From the IMG/VR virus record IMGVR_UViG_3300046534_001112, positions 1 to 27,507 of that record: a DNA stretch of 27,507 nt; one strand, 5' to 3'. This stretch comes from a virus. The translations under genes and the position numbers were made by a program. The notes under the pieces are model-generated. The model saw only the letters and a program-made list of their open reading frames with translations. It was not told where the DNA came from and did no database searches. Position 1 is the stretch's first letter; each line of letters opens with the position of its first letter. Positions 1-8,525 of the stretch are shown here, piece by piece.

Positions 1-286
1 TGGCATGGAGGCGTTTTTTCTCGTTGCCCATTATACGGCAGACTTTTAGGCCGGCGAGGTGCGACCATTTCTCTACCTCCCTATGCCATACGTTTTCGGC
101 CACCTTTTTAGGTGCTACCACTAACGCGGTGTCCACGGACAGTTCGTCTTGGAGCTGCTTAAAGGCTGTTAGAGCCGAGATCGTTTTGCCCAACCCCATT
201 TCGAGCAGTAGTCCGGCCGACTCGTTCTCTATGAGGTGGGTAACGCAATGGAGCTGGTACGCGTGGAGGTTCTTAAAATGTAGCAT
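1..286 (-). CDS. SNF2/DEAD-like DNA helicase, N-terminal part (runs off window)
   Basis: Translated by hand from ATG at 286 to the window edge (95 codons, still open). The N-terminus MLHFKNLHAYQLHCVTHLIE resembles the Q-motif region of phage SNF2-family helicases. It is followed by a Walker A motif (LLLEMGLGKT, about residues 26-35) and a motif Ia-like stretch (TALVVAPKKV). The family uses ATP hydrolysis to translocate on or remodel DNA and is common in phage replication modules beside VRR-NUC and family A polymerase genes. The start overlaps the end of the VRR-NUC gene by 14 nt, so the two are probably translationally coupled. The helicase C-terminal domain lies outside the window, so subfamily cannot be decided. 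Confidence 0.85.
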   Translation of the reverse strand, partial: MLHFKNLHAYQLHCVTHLIENESAGLLLEMGLGKTISALTAFKQLQDELSVDTALVVAPKKVAENVWHREVEKWSHLAGLKVCRIMGNEKKRLHA

Positions 287-569
287 GGGCACGTATAAAT
301 TTGTTTATTTTTTCTGTGGTGTCGATCACTTCAACGGCAAAGCCGAGGGCGATTAGTTTACGGTGTATTTGGCCTTGTTTCTTCGTCGGTTTCTGGCCGG
401 TAGTTTTCACCTCCGCGAAGGCGATACGCCCGCCCGGGAACAAACAAATCCGGTCCGGTAGCCCTTTTACGAAGATGGCCGGCCACTTAACCGCCCACCC
501 GCCTACGGCAGCGATACGGGCGACTAAGCGGTTTTCCAAGTCTTTTTCGCTTTCTTTTACGGTGGGCAT
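273..569 (-). CDS. VRR-NUC domain nuclease
   Basis: 98 residues, close to the length of stand-alone phage VRR-NUC proteins. The PD-(D/E)xK-type core is visible as G36-L-P-D39 followed by FAEVK (E53, K55), and then a lysine/glutamine-rich segment and helix (about residues 59-80). VRR-NUC proteins are predicted structure-specific or Holliday-junction nucleases; in phages they accompany replicative helicases. The gene starts 2 bp after the VapE-like gene and its 3' end overlaps the helicase start, so all three form one leftward unit. Function is inferred from the motif and the neighbours; the substrate is unknown. Confidence 0.85.
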   Translation of the reverse strand: MPTVKESEKDLENRLVARIAAVGGWAVKWPAIFVKGLPDRICLFPGGRIAFAEVKTTGQKPTKKQGQIHRKLIALGFAVEVIDTTEKINKFIRAHATF

Positions 570-571
570 AA

Positions 572-3034
572 TTATATTATTTCTCGGGCGTAATATCTTT
601 GGGTGCCATACGCTCCGAAACGTTTAGAAGTGCCGGCGGCGGACCAACCGTCCAAGCCTCGGAGTAGTGCGTTTATTTCTTTGGTCTTGTGTTGGTCGAT
701 CTTGCCCGGATCGTTACCAAAACACTCGGCCCAAACCTCGGCCACACAAACGTATTCGCGTTCTACGGTACCTATACTTTGGTCTTCAAAATCAAGACCT
801 ATTGCCGGCCCGGGGTGAGTGTCGAGGTACTGCCGACGTTCGTAGATGTCCAGCCCGGCCCAATCGGTGGGTAGATAGGTGTCGAGGTACCGCACTAGTA
901 GGCCGTGACGTTCGTCCAGCTCGGAGTGGGCGCGTCTCTCCGTCTTGGCGAGGGCTTCGGCCGCACCGGTCAGGTAAAGGCGCTCACCAACTTCGTAGGC
1001 ATCGACAGCTTCGGCCCAAATCTGGCCAATCTCCTCTTGGGAAATATCCCAAACGGATTTCGTTACTTTACGCGGGTGGACGTCGACCGGCATAAACCGG
1101 CGGTTATTATTATCGGCCTGCAGAAAGTCGGTTTTATTGGTTGTGGCGATAAAAATACATTGGCGCGGGAAGTCCTCTTGTACGCGGGCGTAGGCCGGCC
1201 GGAAAGAGTCGGTTTGTATCGTGATGAAATGTTTCACCGCCTCGACGTCCGCTTTACGCATGCCCGATAGCTCCGCCATTTCGATAAGCCAAGCGCCTTG
1301 TAGTTGCTCGAATGCTCGGGTACCTTGAACCGTGTGGAATGAGTCGGAGGACCACCCGTTTCCAAGCTTTCGGATGAAGGTACTTTTGCCCGTGCCCTCG
1401 TCGCTAACCAAGACCATTACTAGATCAAATTTACACCCCGGTTCCCGCACACGGGCCACGGCCCCGGTCAGTACCTTACGCATGGCCTCCCGTGTGTATT
1501 CGTTGTCGGCCGCTCCGAAATAGTCCACTAAAAGCGAGTCCATGCGGGCCGTACCGTCCCACGTTAGTCCGTCGAGGTAATCCCGTACCGGGTGAAACGT
1601 ATTTTTTTCAAACTCCAACGCCATACAATCGTCAATCTTGCCCGTCGATGCAATAGCGTATACGGTTTCGATGTAGTTACGAAGGCCAGAGTAATCGACG
1701 CTCTTAATGGGCTCGGGCGAAGTAATTACGCGCCACGGAACGGCCCGCATTAGGTACCTCTTAAAATCAAAACTGTTGTAGGCGAATACCTCACCGATGT
1801 GCGGGTCGTGGGATAAAATAAGATTTAGATTAGTGGCGGACGATTTGTAGCTACCACGGCCGTCCATATCTAGTTTTGTCATCCACTCCAACGGGTCCGC
1901 CGGCTCCTCCTCCGGGTTGTCCGGCACCGTTGGTGCCTTGGGGCCCGGCTTGGCAGCCTTTACGGCCTCCTCGTATCCGTCGGCGAAATCGTAGTCGAGC
2001 GCGGCGATAGTCTCCGCACCTACCGTGCGACGCACGGCCGGGTCTTTTAGTGCGAGCGCCTCCATGGCCTTGTAACTTAGCCTTTTGGCTCCGGTACTCG
2101 TCGTGTCGACGTCGAGGTGTGCGAATTTGTGCATCCGCACAACGTCGAACGCATTACAGAGGTGCCCGCTGATTGGGTCCGTTCCGTGATGGCTGTATAC
2201 GTAGAGGTCGTCGTATGCGATCACACCCTTACCCGTAGATCCATGGAGGTAGGTATATCGGTCGTCGCCTACGCGTTCGTACTCCTCGTGGAGATACTCC
2301 GCAATAGCTTCGTGAATGTCGTACGTTTTGCAGAAAGTACCAACTACTCCAAATTTCTCTCTCGGGTCCGCTTGTTTTTCTACGTCTGCCTTAACGCCGG
2401 CGTATTGGGCCTCGGCGGTGGGCCACAAGCTCGTATCCGTCCAGTCTTTGTACGAGGCCAAGGTGGCGTCCACATCTACCCATGGGCCGTCTTGCGTCTC
2501 CACGTAGTAGTTTACGTCGCTTGGATTAGAAGGCCAGAACATTAGCCGTTCGGGCTGGAAGCTCGTTTTGTCGAAAAGGTCTACGTTTAGCCGGCCGGCG
2601 ATCCGGCGTGCCACGGCCTCGTACTCCGCCGGCACGCACTCCCGGCTAAGTGGCATAATAAGCCGGTACTTTGGGGTTTTTTCCGTGTGGCTGTGGGTGG
2701 AGTGTAGTACCACCGCATTACCGAATATCATAGTAATATCGTCCCATAAATTGAGGTGCCCGAAGTCTATATCTAAGGTTATTAGCTGTCTCGAAACTAC
2801 GTTTTTAGGTTTACGCGTTCCGCCCCGGAGGTACCCGCCGACGTATCCGCCGACGTCTTTTATTTTGCTCCTCTCGTCCCGGGTAGACTTGGCATACTCC
2901 CGTGCCGTCTCGGTAGTTTTATGCTCCGTACTTAAACGCGCTACAAGTTCCGACCATCGGACCTCTTTATTATCCCACTTTTTGGACCATGCCTTGCGGC
3001 CTTCCGCTATATTAATCGTACCGTCGTTTTTCAT
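572..3034 (-). CDS. Primase-like plus VapE-type P-loop ATPase (replicative primase-helicase)
   Basis: 820 residues in two parts. The N-terminal third has a DxD pair (D88, D90 in TLDID), a histidine-rich segment near 111-117 and RLMFWPS near 163, as in archaeo-eukaryotic-primase-like or BT4734-type N-terminal domains. The C-terminal half is a virulence-associated-E/D5-like ATPase: Walker A SDEGTGKS (544-551), a Walker B-like GAWLIEMAEL (580-589) and a sensor-like IFIATTNKTDFL (about 627-638) followed by an arginine pair (R645, R646). A proline/acid-rich linker near 361-382 joins the halves. Such proteins prime and unwind DNA for phage or mobile-element replication. It starts 11 bp after the polymerase gene and ends 2 bp before VRR-NUC. 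The primase assignment is weaker than the ATPase one. Confidence 0.85.
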   Translation of the reverse strand: MKNDGTINIAEGRKAWSKKWDNKEVRWSELVARLSTEHKTTETAREYAKSTRDERSKIKDVGGYVGGYLRGGTRKPKNVVSRQLITLDIDFGHLNLWDDITMIFGNAVVLHSTHSHTEKTPKYRLIMPLSRECVPAEYEAVARRIAGRLNVDLFDKTSFQPERLMFWPSNPSDVNYYVETQDGPWVDVDATLASYKDWTDTSLWPTAEAQYAGVKADVEKQADPREKFGVVGTFCKTYDIHEAIAEYLHEEYERVGDDRYTYLHGSTGKGVIAYDDLYVYSHHGTDPISGHLCNAFDVVRMHKFAHLDVDTTSTGAKRLSYKAMEALALKDPAVRRTVGAETIAALDYDFADGYEEAVKAAKPGPKAPTVPDNPEEEPADPLEWMTKLDMDGRGSYKSSATNLNLILSHDPHIGEVFAYNSFDFKRYLMRAVPWRVITSPEPIKSVDYSGLRNYIETVYAIASTGKIDDCMALEFEKNTFHPVRDYLDGLTWDGTARMDSLLVDYFGAADNEYTREAMRKVLTGAVARVREPGCKFDLVMVLVSDEGTGKSTFIRKLGNGWSSDSFHTVQGTRAFEQLQGAWLIEMAELSGMRKADVEAVKHFITIQTDSFRPAYARVQEDFPRQCIFIATTNKTDFLQADNNNRRFMPVDVHPRKVTKSVWDISQEEIGQIWAEAVDAYEVGERLYLTGAAEALAKTERRAHSELDERHGLLVRYLDTYLPTDWAGLDIYERRQYLDTHPGPAIGLDFEDQSIGTVEREYVCVAEVWAECFGNDPGKIDQHKTKEINALLRGLDGWSAAGTSKRFGAYGTQRYYAREII

Positions 3035-3045
3035 GAACTCGTGTG

Positions 3046-5025
3046 TTAATCTTTTTTATAAAATGGGGTAACGTATCCGTCGGCCCCCAATGGAAGGTCG
3101 GCAGCCCATACCGGGGGGATGGCCATAATACGACACATATTTTGTAGTTGCCCTACGGAGTCATGTAAAGGTACCTCGGCCCCGGCTTCGTCGTGAACGT
3201 GGAACACGGTACGGAATCCCTCTTTGTCGAGCTCTTGGAGTGCATGGGCTAACAAGTCGCGCGCCACGGCTTGTACAATGTTCTCCGTTAGTTTGCCGCC
3301 GTAGGTGTCTAGGTATATCCATTGCCGGGCGGCGTTCGTGCCCCGGTATTGGATGGACTCTTTGCCGAACTTGTTAAGCCCAAATTTAGGGGCCCAATAG
3401 AACAAAGAACGCCCGGAGGGCAACTTAACCGTAAGGGCCGCGCGGTCGTAATGAAATTCGAGATTTTTAAGAAATCCCCCGGTTACTGTCTTACGGGGGG
3501 ATTTCATGGCCCGGGTTGCGCACTTTTCGACCTCGTACCAAAAAGCTTTTATCCTCGGATTAGATCGGCGCCACACGTCTACAATACCTTTCATTTCTGG
3601 CTCCGACAGACCCATAGCCTCGCCGCCCATCGTTTTAAGGGCCCCGACGCTGCCTTGGTACCCCAAGGCGAGCTCCGCAACTTTGCCTTTAGCCCGTAAT
3701 CCGCTCTCTTTAGTTACGGCCTCGATGGGCACATTAAACATTGACGCGGCCGAAGCCTCGTAGATCTTACCGTGCGTTCTAAATACCTCCATTCTCCATT
3801 CCTCCCCCGCCAACCAAGCCAGTACCCTCGCCTCTATGGCGGAGAAATCCGCTACCGCGAAAGTGTGCCCGGGCGGGGCGATAAGCATGGTGCGGATAAG
3901 TTGGGAGAGTGTGCCGGATACGTCGGGGTACTTAGCTTGGAAACAGGCCGGGGAGTCGTAGGCGAGCGCCTCCCGGACGTCCTCTATATCTATGCCTTTT
4001 TTAGAAAACTTGTTTTGCGGTAAGTTTTGCACTTGAATAAGCCGGCCGGCCCAACGTCCCGTCCGGTTGGCTCCGTAGAACTGGAATAGTCCCCGGGCTC
4101 GGTTGTCGTGGCCCGCACATAAGGGCATGGCTTTGTATTTCTTAGTGGAGGACTTACCGAGTTGTTGGCGGAGTCCTAAAACCTCCCTAACGTCCGCCGA
4201 CACATCCCCGGAAAGTAGGTCTAAAACAGCACCTTTGTCAAGCGTTTTTATATTTATGCCGAGTTGGTCGCTAAACCACTTTTTGAGTTGTGCCGGGGAG
4301 TTAGGGTTGGCGAGGCCGGTAAGCCTCTTAGCTCTTAACTTTAATTCGAGGCTGTTACCCTCGTCTATAATGACCGCTTTGGCGGCACCGTCGAGGTCTA
4401 AAAGTACGCCTCGGTCGTTTATCTTTTGATCTAGTACGTAGTTGCGGCGCTCCCAAATAGGGACGGTGTAGCCGCGTAGGCGCCGGCATATTTCGCGCTC
4501 GGCCTCGACGTCACCTATGCAGTACGTTTTGAACTCCTCCCACTTTTCGAGATCGTGGCGCGGGTAGTTACGGCGTCGCCCTCCGTTGGCCTTGGTAGGC
4601 TTACACGGGATGCAAAAGTATTTGATTAGTTCCCGGCCTGACTTAAGCTTGGCTTTGCCCGAGTCCCCTAAACGGAGGGCGGCGGACACTTGGCCGAGGG
4701 CAAGAGGTAGGCCGCAATAGGCCGCTTTGTTGGCGCTACAAACCCATTGCTCCGCCGGGATATCGAAACCGTAGGCGCGGAACGCTTGGCGCTCAAATAC
4801 CGCTTGGTGTGCGAACTTTTCCACCTCGGGGTTTAGTAGCGCGTCAGTAAATCGGAGGGGTAATTTTTCGCCCGAGGCGAGGTCGACGACGGTAACCGGC
4901 TCCGAGCCGAACGCGTACGCAACCAATATTATTTGAAAGTCTAAACTTTGGGTGTACCGGTATGCCCCGGCGGTCCGTATGTCGATGGAGCTAAACGTTT
5001 CCAAGTCGATATGCACTTGTGACAT
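3046..5025 (-). CDS. Family A DNA polymerase with 3'-5' exonuclease
   Basis: 659 residues, shorter than bacterial Pol I because there is no 5' nuclease domain, as is usual for phage enzymes. The proofreading domain shows D7-L-E9 (Exo I) and Y168...D172 (Exo III). The polymerase domain shows motif A VADFSAIEARVLAW (D393), motif B RAKGKVAELALGYQG (R444, K448, Y456) and motif C HVHDE (H611, D612, E613). All catalytic residues expected for both activities are present, so it should be an active replicative polymerase. The tyrosine at the motif B aromatic position is typical of the family. The gene sits between the DUF2815 ssDNA-binding protein and the primase-helicase. A hairpin precedes it at 5056-5087. 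Confidence 0.95.
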   Translation of the reverse strand: MSQVHIDLETFSSIDIRTAGAYRYTQSLDFQIILVAYAFGSEPVTVVDLASGEKLPLRFTDALLNPEVEKFAHQAVFERQAFRAYGFDIPAEQWVCSANKAAYCGLPLALGQVSAALRLGDSGKAKLKSGRELIKYFCIPCKPTKANGGRRRNYPRHDLEKWEEFKTYCIGDVEAEREICRRLRGYTVPIWERRNYVLDQKINDRGVLLDLDGAAKAVIIDEGNSLELKLRAKRLTGLANPNSPAQLKKWFSDQLGINIKTLDKGAVLDLLSGDVSADVREVLGLRQQLGKSSTKKYKAMPLCAGHDNRARGLFQFYGANRTGRWAGRLIQVQNLPQNKFSKKGIDIEDVREALAYDSPACFQAKYPDVSGTLSQLIRTMLIAPPGHTFAVADFSAIEARVLAWLAGEEWRMEVFRTHGKIYEASAASMFNVPIEAVTKESGLRAKGKVAELALGYQGSVGALKTMGGEAMGLSEPEMKGIVDVWRRSNPRIKAFWYEVEKCATRAMKSPRKTVTGGFLKNLEFHYDRAALTVKLPSGRSLFYWAPKFGLNKFGKESIQYRGTNAARQWIYLDTYGGKLTENIVQAVARDLLAHALQELDKEGFRTVFHVHDEAGAEVPLHDSVGQLQNMCRIMAIPPVWAADLPLGADGYVTPFYKKD

Positions 5026-5055
5026 AAGATACTGTTAAATTTTTGTTAAATAACT

Positions 5056-5087
5056 CCGACCGGTAAGGGTGTAGCCAAACCGGCCGG
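5056..5087 (-). other. Hairpin in the leader of the polymerase gene
   Basis: Inverted repeat CCGACCGGT (5056-5064) and ACCGGCCGG (5079-5087) with a 14-nt loop. In minus-strand RNA all nine positions pair, one as G-U. No T-run follows on either strand, so it is not a standard terminator. It lies about 30-60 nt upstream of the polymerase start, in the 89-bp gap after the DUF2815 gene. It could attenuate, process or stabilise the message. Confidence 0.5.
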
Positions 5088-5114
5088 GGTTAATAATTCG
5101 AGAGAATTAAGCTT

Positions 5115-5666
5115 TTAGACCAAGCTGTCGTCCTCGTCTCCGAAGTCTCCCGCCATGGATGCACCGCCGCCACTCATACGCGTGCCCTCGTCTACGATCA
5201 TTACGTTATTAAGGTAGCACGAGACGCCCTTATTAGCGCCTACGTTATAGGCCCCGAATCCGAGCCCTACGCGGGCGTAAACTCCTCCGTACACGTCTTC
5301 GTCTTCGGCAGCGCGTCGGAACTCGTCGCCGGTCAGCTTAACCGCAACACCCGGGCGCCGGGTAGATGTGGCGTTTACGTAGTAGGCCGACGCGTACGCG
5401 TCGTCGTCGGGGTACTCCTCGTCGCCATCTTTCAACGGGTGGAGCCACATTTTGGGCAACTTGCCCTTAAAGGTTTTTTCTTTGCCCTCTTTGAAGACCC
5501 GGTCGACCTCCGCGTTAATCGCGTCGATAGTTTTCGTGTCGGATTTGGGGATTATTACCCGCGTCGAAAACTTTGCTTTACTGTCTTCGTCGAACGCATG
5601 GGCCTCGAAAAGATGGGGAAAGGATAATCTGGATTTGCCGGTTACTACGGCGGACTTAGTAGCCAT
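5115..5666 (-). CDS. DUF2815-family ssDNA-binding protein
   Basis: 183 residues, the typical length for DUF2815 proteins, which are related to the T7 gp2.5-like ssDNA-binding/annealing group. Family features seen are the opening with SRLSFPHLFEAHAFDE, the charged middle with KMWLHPLKDGDEE, the GVYARVGLGFGAYN segment, and a glycine-rich then acidic C-terminal tail (GDFGDEDDSLV), as in SSBs that recruit partners by their tails. It lies directly upstream of the polymerase gene and near the DUF2800 nuclease, a pairing that recurs in phage genomes. The ATG at 5666 follows an AT-rich leader; no clear promoter was found between it and the terminator at 5702-5732. Confidence 0.85.
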   Translation of the reverse strand: MATKSAVVTGKSRLSFPHLFEAHAFDEDSKAKFSTRVIIPKSDTKTIDAINAEVDRVFKEGKEKTFKGKLPKMWLHPLKDGDEEYPDDDAYASAYYVNATSTRRPGVAVKLTGDEFRRAAEDEDVYGGVYARVGLGFGAYNVGANKGVSCYLNNVMIVDEGTRMSGGGASMAGDFGDEDDSLV

Positions 5667-5701
5667 AAGATAAATGGTTTAGTCGTGTAAAAAAAAGTGG
5701 A

Positions 5702-5732
5702 TAAAAAGGCCGGCAGCCTAAACGGCCGGCCT
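5702..5732 (-). terminator. Rho-independent terminator (probably bidirectional)
   Basis: Perfect 8-bp inverted repeat AGGCCGGC (5707-5714) and GCCGGCCT (5725-5732) with a 10-nt loop. On the minus strand it is followed by a run of T (complement of 5703-5707). On the plus strand the sequence after it (CTAGTTTTTAG) also holds a T-run. It lies between the small gene at 5782-6027 and the replication genes, so it should end or reduce the leftward unit that starts at the 6.37-kb promoter. Confidence 0.75.
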
Positions 5733-5781
5733 AGTTTTTAGTTTGTCGGTACGGGGCGCCCTTTAATTTCGGCGGCGGCCC

Positions 5782-6027
5782 TTATGCCACCTCGAAAGGT
5801 TGGCTGTTTTCGATGAGCCAAGAGGTGACGAACGCGAGAGTGGGGGAGTCCGCCCAAATGTTGTCCCAAGAGCGGGCACGGGTAGGCCGGAGTCCGCCCG
5901 GGTCAGTAAAGTAAACCTTACGGGTAGAGAAAACTACTACCGTAGTGCCGGGCTTCGCTTCGGCGAGCGTTACGAAAATGGCATCGGCAGCGGTAAGCTC
6001 AATGTTCGGGGAGGTAGTGTTTGCCAT
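5782..6027 (-). CDS. Small protein of unknown function
   Basis: 81 residues starting at ATG 6027. It begins MANTTSPNIELTAADAIFVT; the middle has alternating hydrophobic residues (TTVVVFSTRKVYFTD) suggesting beta strands, and the end is a helix-like WADSPTLAFVTSWLIENS. No family recognised. It follows the 95-residue gene by 12 bp and is followed by the terminator at 5702-5732, so it is the last gene of that short unit. Confidence 0.65.
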   Translation of the reverse strand: MANTTSPNIELTAADAIFVTLAEAKPGTTVVVFSTRKVYFTDPGGLRPTRARSWDNIWADSPTLAFVTSWLIENSQPFEVA

Positions 6028-6039
6028 TTCATCTAAATT

Positions 6040-6327
6040 TTAGCGGTGGGTTACTTGGTAAGCGTTCTTAATTTGGATCGTGTTGTAGTCCGTTAGGACT
6101 AAACGTTTACCGTGACCCCGGGATAGCCGGGTTACTTGGTATGTGGATAGTTGCACCTTCCTTACCTCGCCCCGGTAGTGTGCTTGCTGGTAGTCTTCAA
6201 CCAGTTCCACCACCTCTAAATCGGTGCCGGTGTCTTGGAGTATCGCGAAGAGGTGAGTAGTTTTCTCTACGCCGTTTCTCATTTCGTATGCGAGGGTTCT
6301 AATATCTAGGTTAAGGAAGCACTTCAT
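6040..6327 (-). CDS. Small protein of unknown function, first gene after promoter module 1
   Basis: 95 residues from ATG 6327, about 40 bp downstream of the conserved promoter module at 6342-6398. The sequence is rich in charged residues with a basic C-terminal third (RLSRGHGKRLVLTDYNTIQIKNAY) and a central acidic patch (DLEVVELVEDYQQ). No membrane segment or signal peptide. Its position directly behind a strong promoter copy suggests an early-expressed protein. Function unknown. Confidence 0.7.
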   Translation of the reverse strand: MKCFLNLDIRTLAYEMRNGVEKTTHLFAILQDTGTDLEVVELVEDYQQAHYRGEVRKVQLSTYQVTRLSRGHGKRLVLTDYNTIQIKNAYQVTHR

Positions 6328-6341
6328 TTTGATTATATTTA

Positions 6342-6398
6342 GAAAGCTAACCGCTTTCGTTAGTACAAATATACAACCACTTAACCCACTCTTGCAAC
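6342..6398 (-). promoter_or_regulatory. Promoter module, copy 1, with 5' hairpin
   Basis: On the minus strand: -33 box GTTG (6395-6398), exactly 21 bp, then -7 box TATATTTG (6366-6373), fitting the Bacteroidota consensus. Seven bp further comes a hairpin with 6-bp arms GAAAGC (6353-6358 on the complement) and GCTTTC (6342-6347) and a 5-nt loop. The same arrangement recurs at 9896-9952 and 12058-12114, with the spacer and most flanking bases conserved. It drives the 95-residue gene starting at 6327. Upstream of the -33 box this copy diverges from the other two. Confidence 0.8.
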
Positions 6399-6440
6399 TA
6401 TTACAAATATTTTCTTTAAACTTTGTTTAAATGGGGGTCT

Positions 6441-7598
6441 TTAGTCTGGAAAATCGGCGTCCATACTGCCGAGGCCGTATACGTCTCGTTTGTCACTTTC
6501 TGGTACGAGGATCGGAGATCCCGGACGTTTCACAACCAAATGTCCCAATATCTCCTCGAAACGGTCGACGCTCATAAGGTCGGACACGTCGCCGATACCT
6601 TTAAGTTTAGACGTGATGTAGTCGGGCTTTTTGAAGTCCTCGTGATCCAAAACGGCCTCTACCCTTTCCTTATCCGTCCACGAGCGGTTACTTCGCCCCT
6701 CTACTAGTTTGTGGCCGGGCATGGCCCTACCCTTCAACGCCTCCGATATCATATACTCGCCGGCAGCCTTGGCCCATTTCGATAGGGCCGGAAGGGCCCG
6801 GTAGGTCTCGGTCAGTTCGTCGTTAGAAAGTAGCCGTGGGTCCGCAAAGTCGAAACGTTCGATACTGGTAGCCAGCCGGCTAAACGCTCGACATTTCGCC
6901 TTTACGGGACACCATTGGCAATGCTCTCCGGCCTCGGGTTGGCCCCCCGGTAGGTGGGCCGTCTCGATGGCCGGGAGTACCGTGTTTGTCGCCCACGCTC
7001 TTAAGTCAGTAGTGCGGATTTCGTGGCGGTCGATGTGGTCCATGCGAGGCTGTATCACATTTAGGGAAACCCACTCGATATCGTAGACCATATCGTAGTG
7101 CTCCAACATCGCGGACGCGTAGAGCATAAGTTGGGCGTTGTCTTTGGCGAACACCTTAACACCTTGGCCGTACTTAAAATCTGTGATGTTAAGGGTATTG
7201 CCCGACACCAAACCAAAATCTACACGGGCTTGGCTACTAATGCCCAAATGTTGGAGGCTAAAGCGGCCCTCTACTAAGGCCGTGCCTTTGCCCTTTGTGG
7301 CCGTGTAACTTTCTAAGCACTTCGCTACGTAGTACTCCACGAAGCGTTCCATTTTGGTACCCCCGTAAAGTTCGAGGGCTTGGAGCTTACGTTTCGTTAC
7401 GGCTGCCGTGTCCGTGTCTATTAGGCCAAGTCTCCATCGTAGGTACATCTCGGCGAGGCCGTGGGCTACGTCGCCCTCCCGGGCGAACTTACTTTGTTTT
7501 CCAGATGGAAAACCTAAACTAAGCTCCACGGACGGCGGGCAATTTATCCAACGGTCGGCACCTGACGGCGCAAAATTAAATTTGGGGTTACGTTCCAT
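6441..7598 (-). CDS. DUF2800 family, Cas4/RecB-like exonuclease
   Basis: 385 residues, the usual size for DUF2800 proteins. The opening (FNFAPSGADRWINCPPSVEL) contains C20 and the end of the nuclease core contains C227, C230 and C236 (HCQWCPVKAKC). This is the four-cysteine pattern that binds an iron-sulfur cluster in Cas4/AddB-type nucleases. The catalytic PD-(D/E)xK residues are visible as H46 (DVAHGLAE), D127 (ARVDFG) and D140-F-K142. The likely role is end-processing of DNA for recombination, paired with the DUF2815 ssDNA-binding protein. Its ATG overlaps the stop of the upstream gene (TAATG), indicating translational coupling. Confidence 0.85.
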   Translation of the reverse strand: MERNPKFNFAPSGADRWINCPPSVELSLGFPSGKQSKFAREGDVAHGLAEMYLRWRLGLIDTDTAAVTKRKLQALELYGGTKMERFVEYYVAKCLESYTATKGKGTALVEGRFSLQHLGISSQARVDFGLVSGNTLNITDFKYGQGVKVFAKDNAQLMLYASAMLEHYDMVYDIEWVSLNVIQPRMDHIDRHEIRTTDLRAWATNTVLPAIETAHLPGGQPEAGEHCQWCPVKAKCRAFSRLATSIERFDFADPRLLSNDELTETYRALPALSKWAKAAGEYMISEALKGRAMPGHKLVEGRSNRSWTDKERVEAVLDHEDFKKPDYITSKLKGIGDVSDLMSVDRFEEILGHLVVKRPGSPILVPESDKRDVYGLGSMDADFPD

Positions 7599-8485
7599 TA
7601 CTTGGCGAGGTTGGCGGCGAAATCATAAACGGCTCGGTAGTCCTCCGTTTTCAGCTCTCCTATACGGCTGGCTTTCGCTCCGTTTTTAGTGTTGTGGTCC
7701 CGTCCGGCGATAAATGCACGTATTTTTTTGCGGCGGTCGTCGCCCTCCGGTGTGCCCTTGGGCTCTACGGCAGCCAAAACGGACTCGGTGAGCGTCTCTT
7801 GGGTAATCTCGTTGCCGTCGTTGCCCTCGTTGGGCATAGCTTCGTCGGCCTTACGGTCGTGGATGGCTTCGGCTTCGGCTTTAGCTTTTTTGATCTCCGA
7901 ATTAGTGTAGCTTTTTACGTGGTCGTGGATGGCTTCGGCTTCGGCTTTAGCTTTTTTGATCTCCGAATTAGTGTAGCTTTTTACGTGGTCGTGGATGGCT
8001 TCGGTATAGTCTTCGGCACTCTCGCCCGTTTCACGGTTGCGAAAACCACCAACCTTTCCGGCTTTGTCGGCCGCAACCTCGGCCTTAGTCCTACGGGTGC
8101 GGGTGTTCGTCTTAACGGTTTCGATAAGGTTGGCAACCTCGGCGGTGTGGCCCTCCGTGGAGTCGGCGGCCTTAGCCGGGGCCGGAACGTCTGCAATAAG
8201 CGATTGTAGAACCTTTACGGTCTTTTCGGCGGGCGTACCTTGGGCGCCGTCTTGCATGGCGGTGTCGATAATCTCCCGGATACGGTCACGGCCCAAGGTG
8301 AGGAATCCGGAAAGTTGGCCCGCCATTTCGTCCAACTTTTCCTCGTCGGTCTTTTCGTCGGTCTTAGCGGCTACGGGTTTGGCGTATCGGGCGAGGGCTC
8401 CGGCGAAGTCGGAAAGGGCCGCCATGTGGTCTACATTGTCCGAGGACAGGTCTAACGTGAGGTGGACGTTCTTATTTTGGGTCAT
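7598..8485 (-). CDS. Coiled-coil protein with a perfect 22-residue duplication, unknown function
   Basis: 295 residues from ATG 8485. The N-terminal part (MTQNKNVHLTLDLSSDNVDH) is followed by long helical, charged stretches. Residues 162-183 and 184-205 are identical 22-residue repeats (EAIHDHVKSYTN then SEIKKAKAEA), and a third copy begins (EAIHD, 206-210) before the sequence diverges. The C-terminal 50 residues are basic (RRKKIRAFIAGRDHN) and could bind nucleic acid. No family recognised. It lies between the Cro-like gene and the DUF2800 nuclease, overlapping the latter by one base, so a role in recombination or replication is possible but unproven. Confidence 0.75.
   Translation of the reverse strand: MTQNKNVHLTLDLSSDNVDHMAALSDFAGALARYAKPVAAKTDEKTDEEKLDEMAGQLSGFLTLGRDRIREIIDTAMQDGAQGTPAEKTVKVLQSLIADVPAPAKAADSTEGHTAEVANLIETVKTNTRTRRTKAEVAADKAGKVGGFRNRETGESAEDYTEAIHDHVKSYTNSEIKKAKAEAEAIHDHVKSYTNSEIKKAKAEAEAIHDRKADEAMPNEGNDGNEITQETLTESVLAAVEPKGTPEGDDRRKKIRAFIAGRDHNTKNGAKASRIGELKTEDYRAVYDFAANLAK
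7855..8004 (-). repeat. In-frame 66-bp tandem repeat
   Basis: Positions 7855-7920 and 7921-7986 are identical 66-bp units, and 7987-8004 repeats the first 18 bp. The unit is 22 codons long, so the reading frame is kept. Perfect identity at synonymous positions indicates a recent duplication or active copy-number change. Confidence 0.95.
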
Positions 8486-8525
8486 AGTGGGTGGTATTTT
8501 TAATCTTTTGATTTAACAGTTTACG

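Noticed and set aside
2117-2545. Plus-strand 142-codon frame inside the VapE-like gene
   Set aside because: Antisense shadow of a gene with clear ATPase motifs; no family likeness of its own.
6441-7598. Cas4-like protein considered as part of a CRISPR system
   Set aside because: It fits the DUF2800 phage family beside DUF2815, with no other cas genes; a recombination role is the simpler reading.
7694-8209. Long plus-strand frame with repeated hydrophobic segments opposite the coiled-coil gene
   Set aside because: The repeats are the antisense reading of the 66-bp tandem repeat; codon use supports the minus-strand gene.
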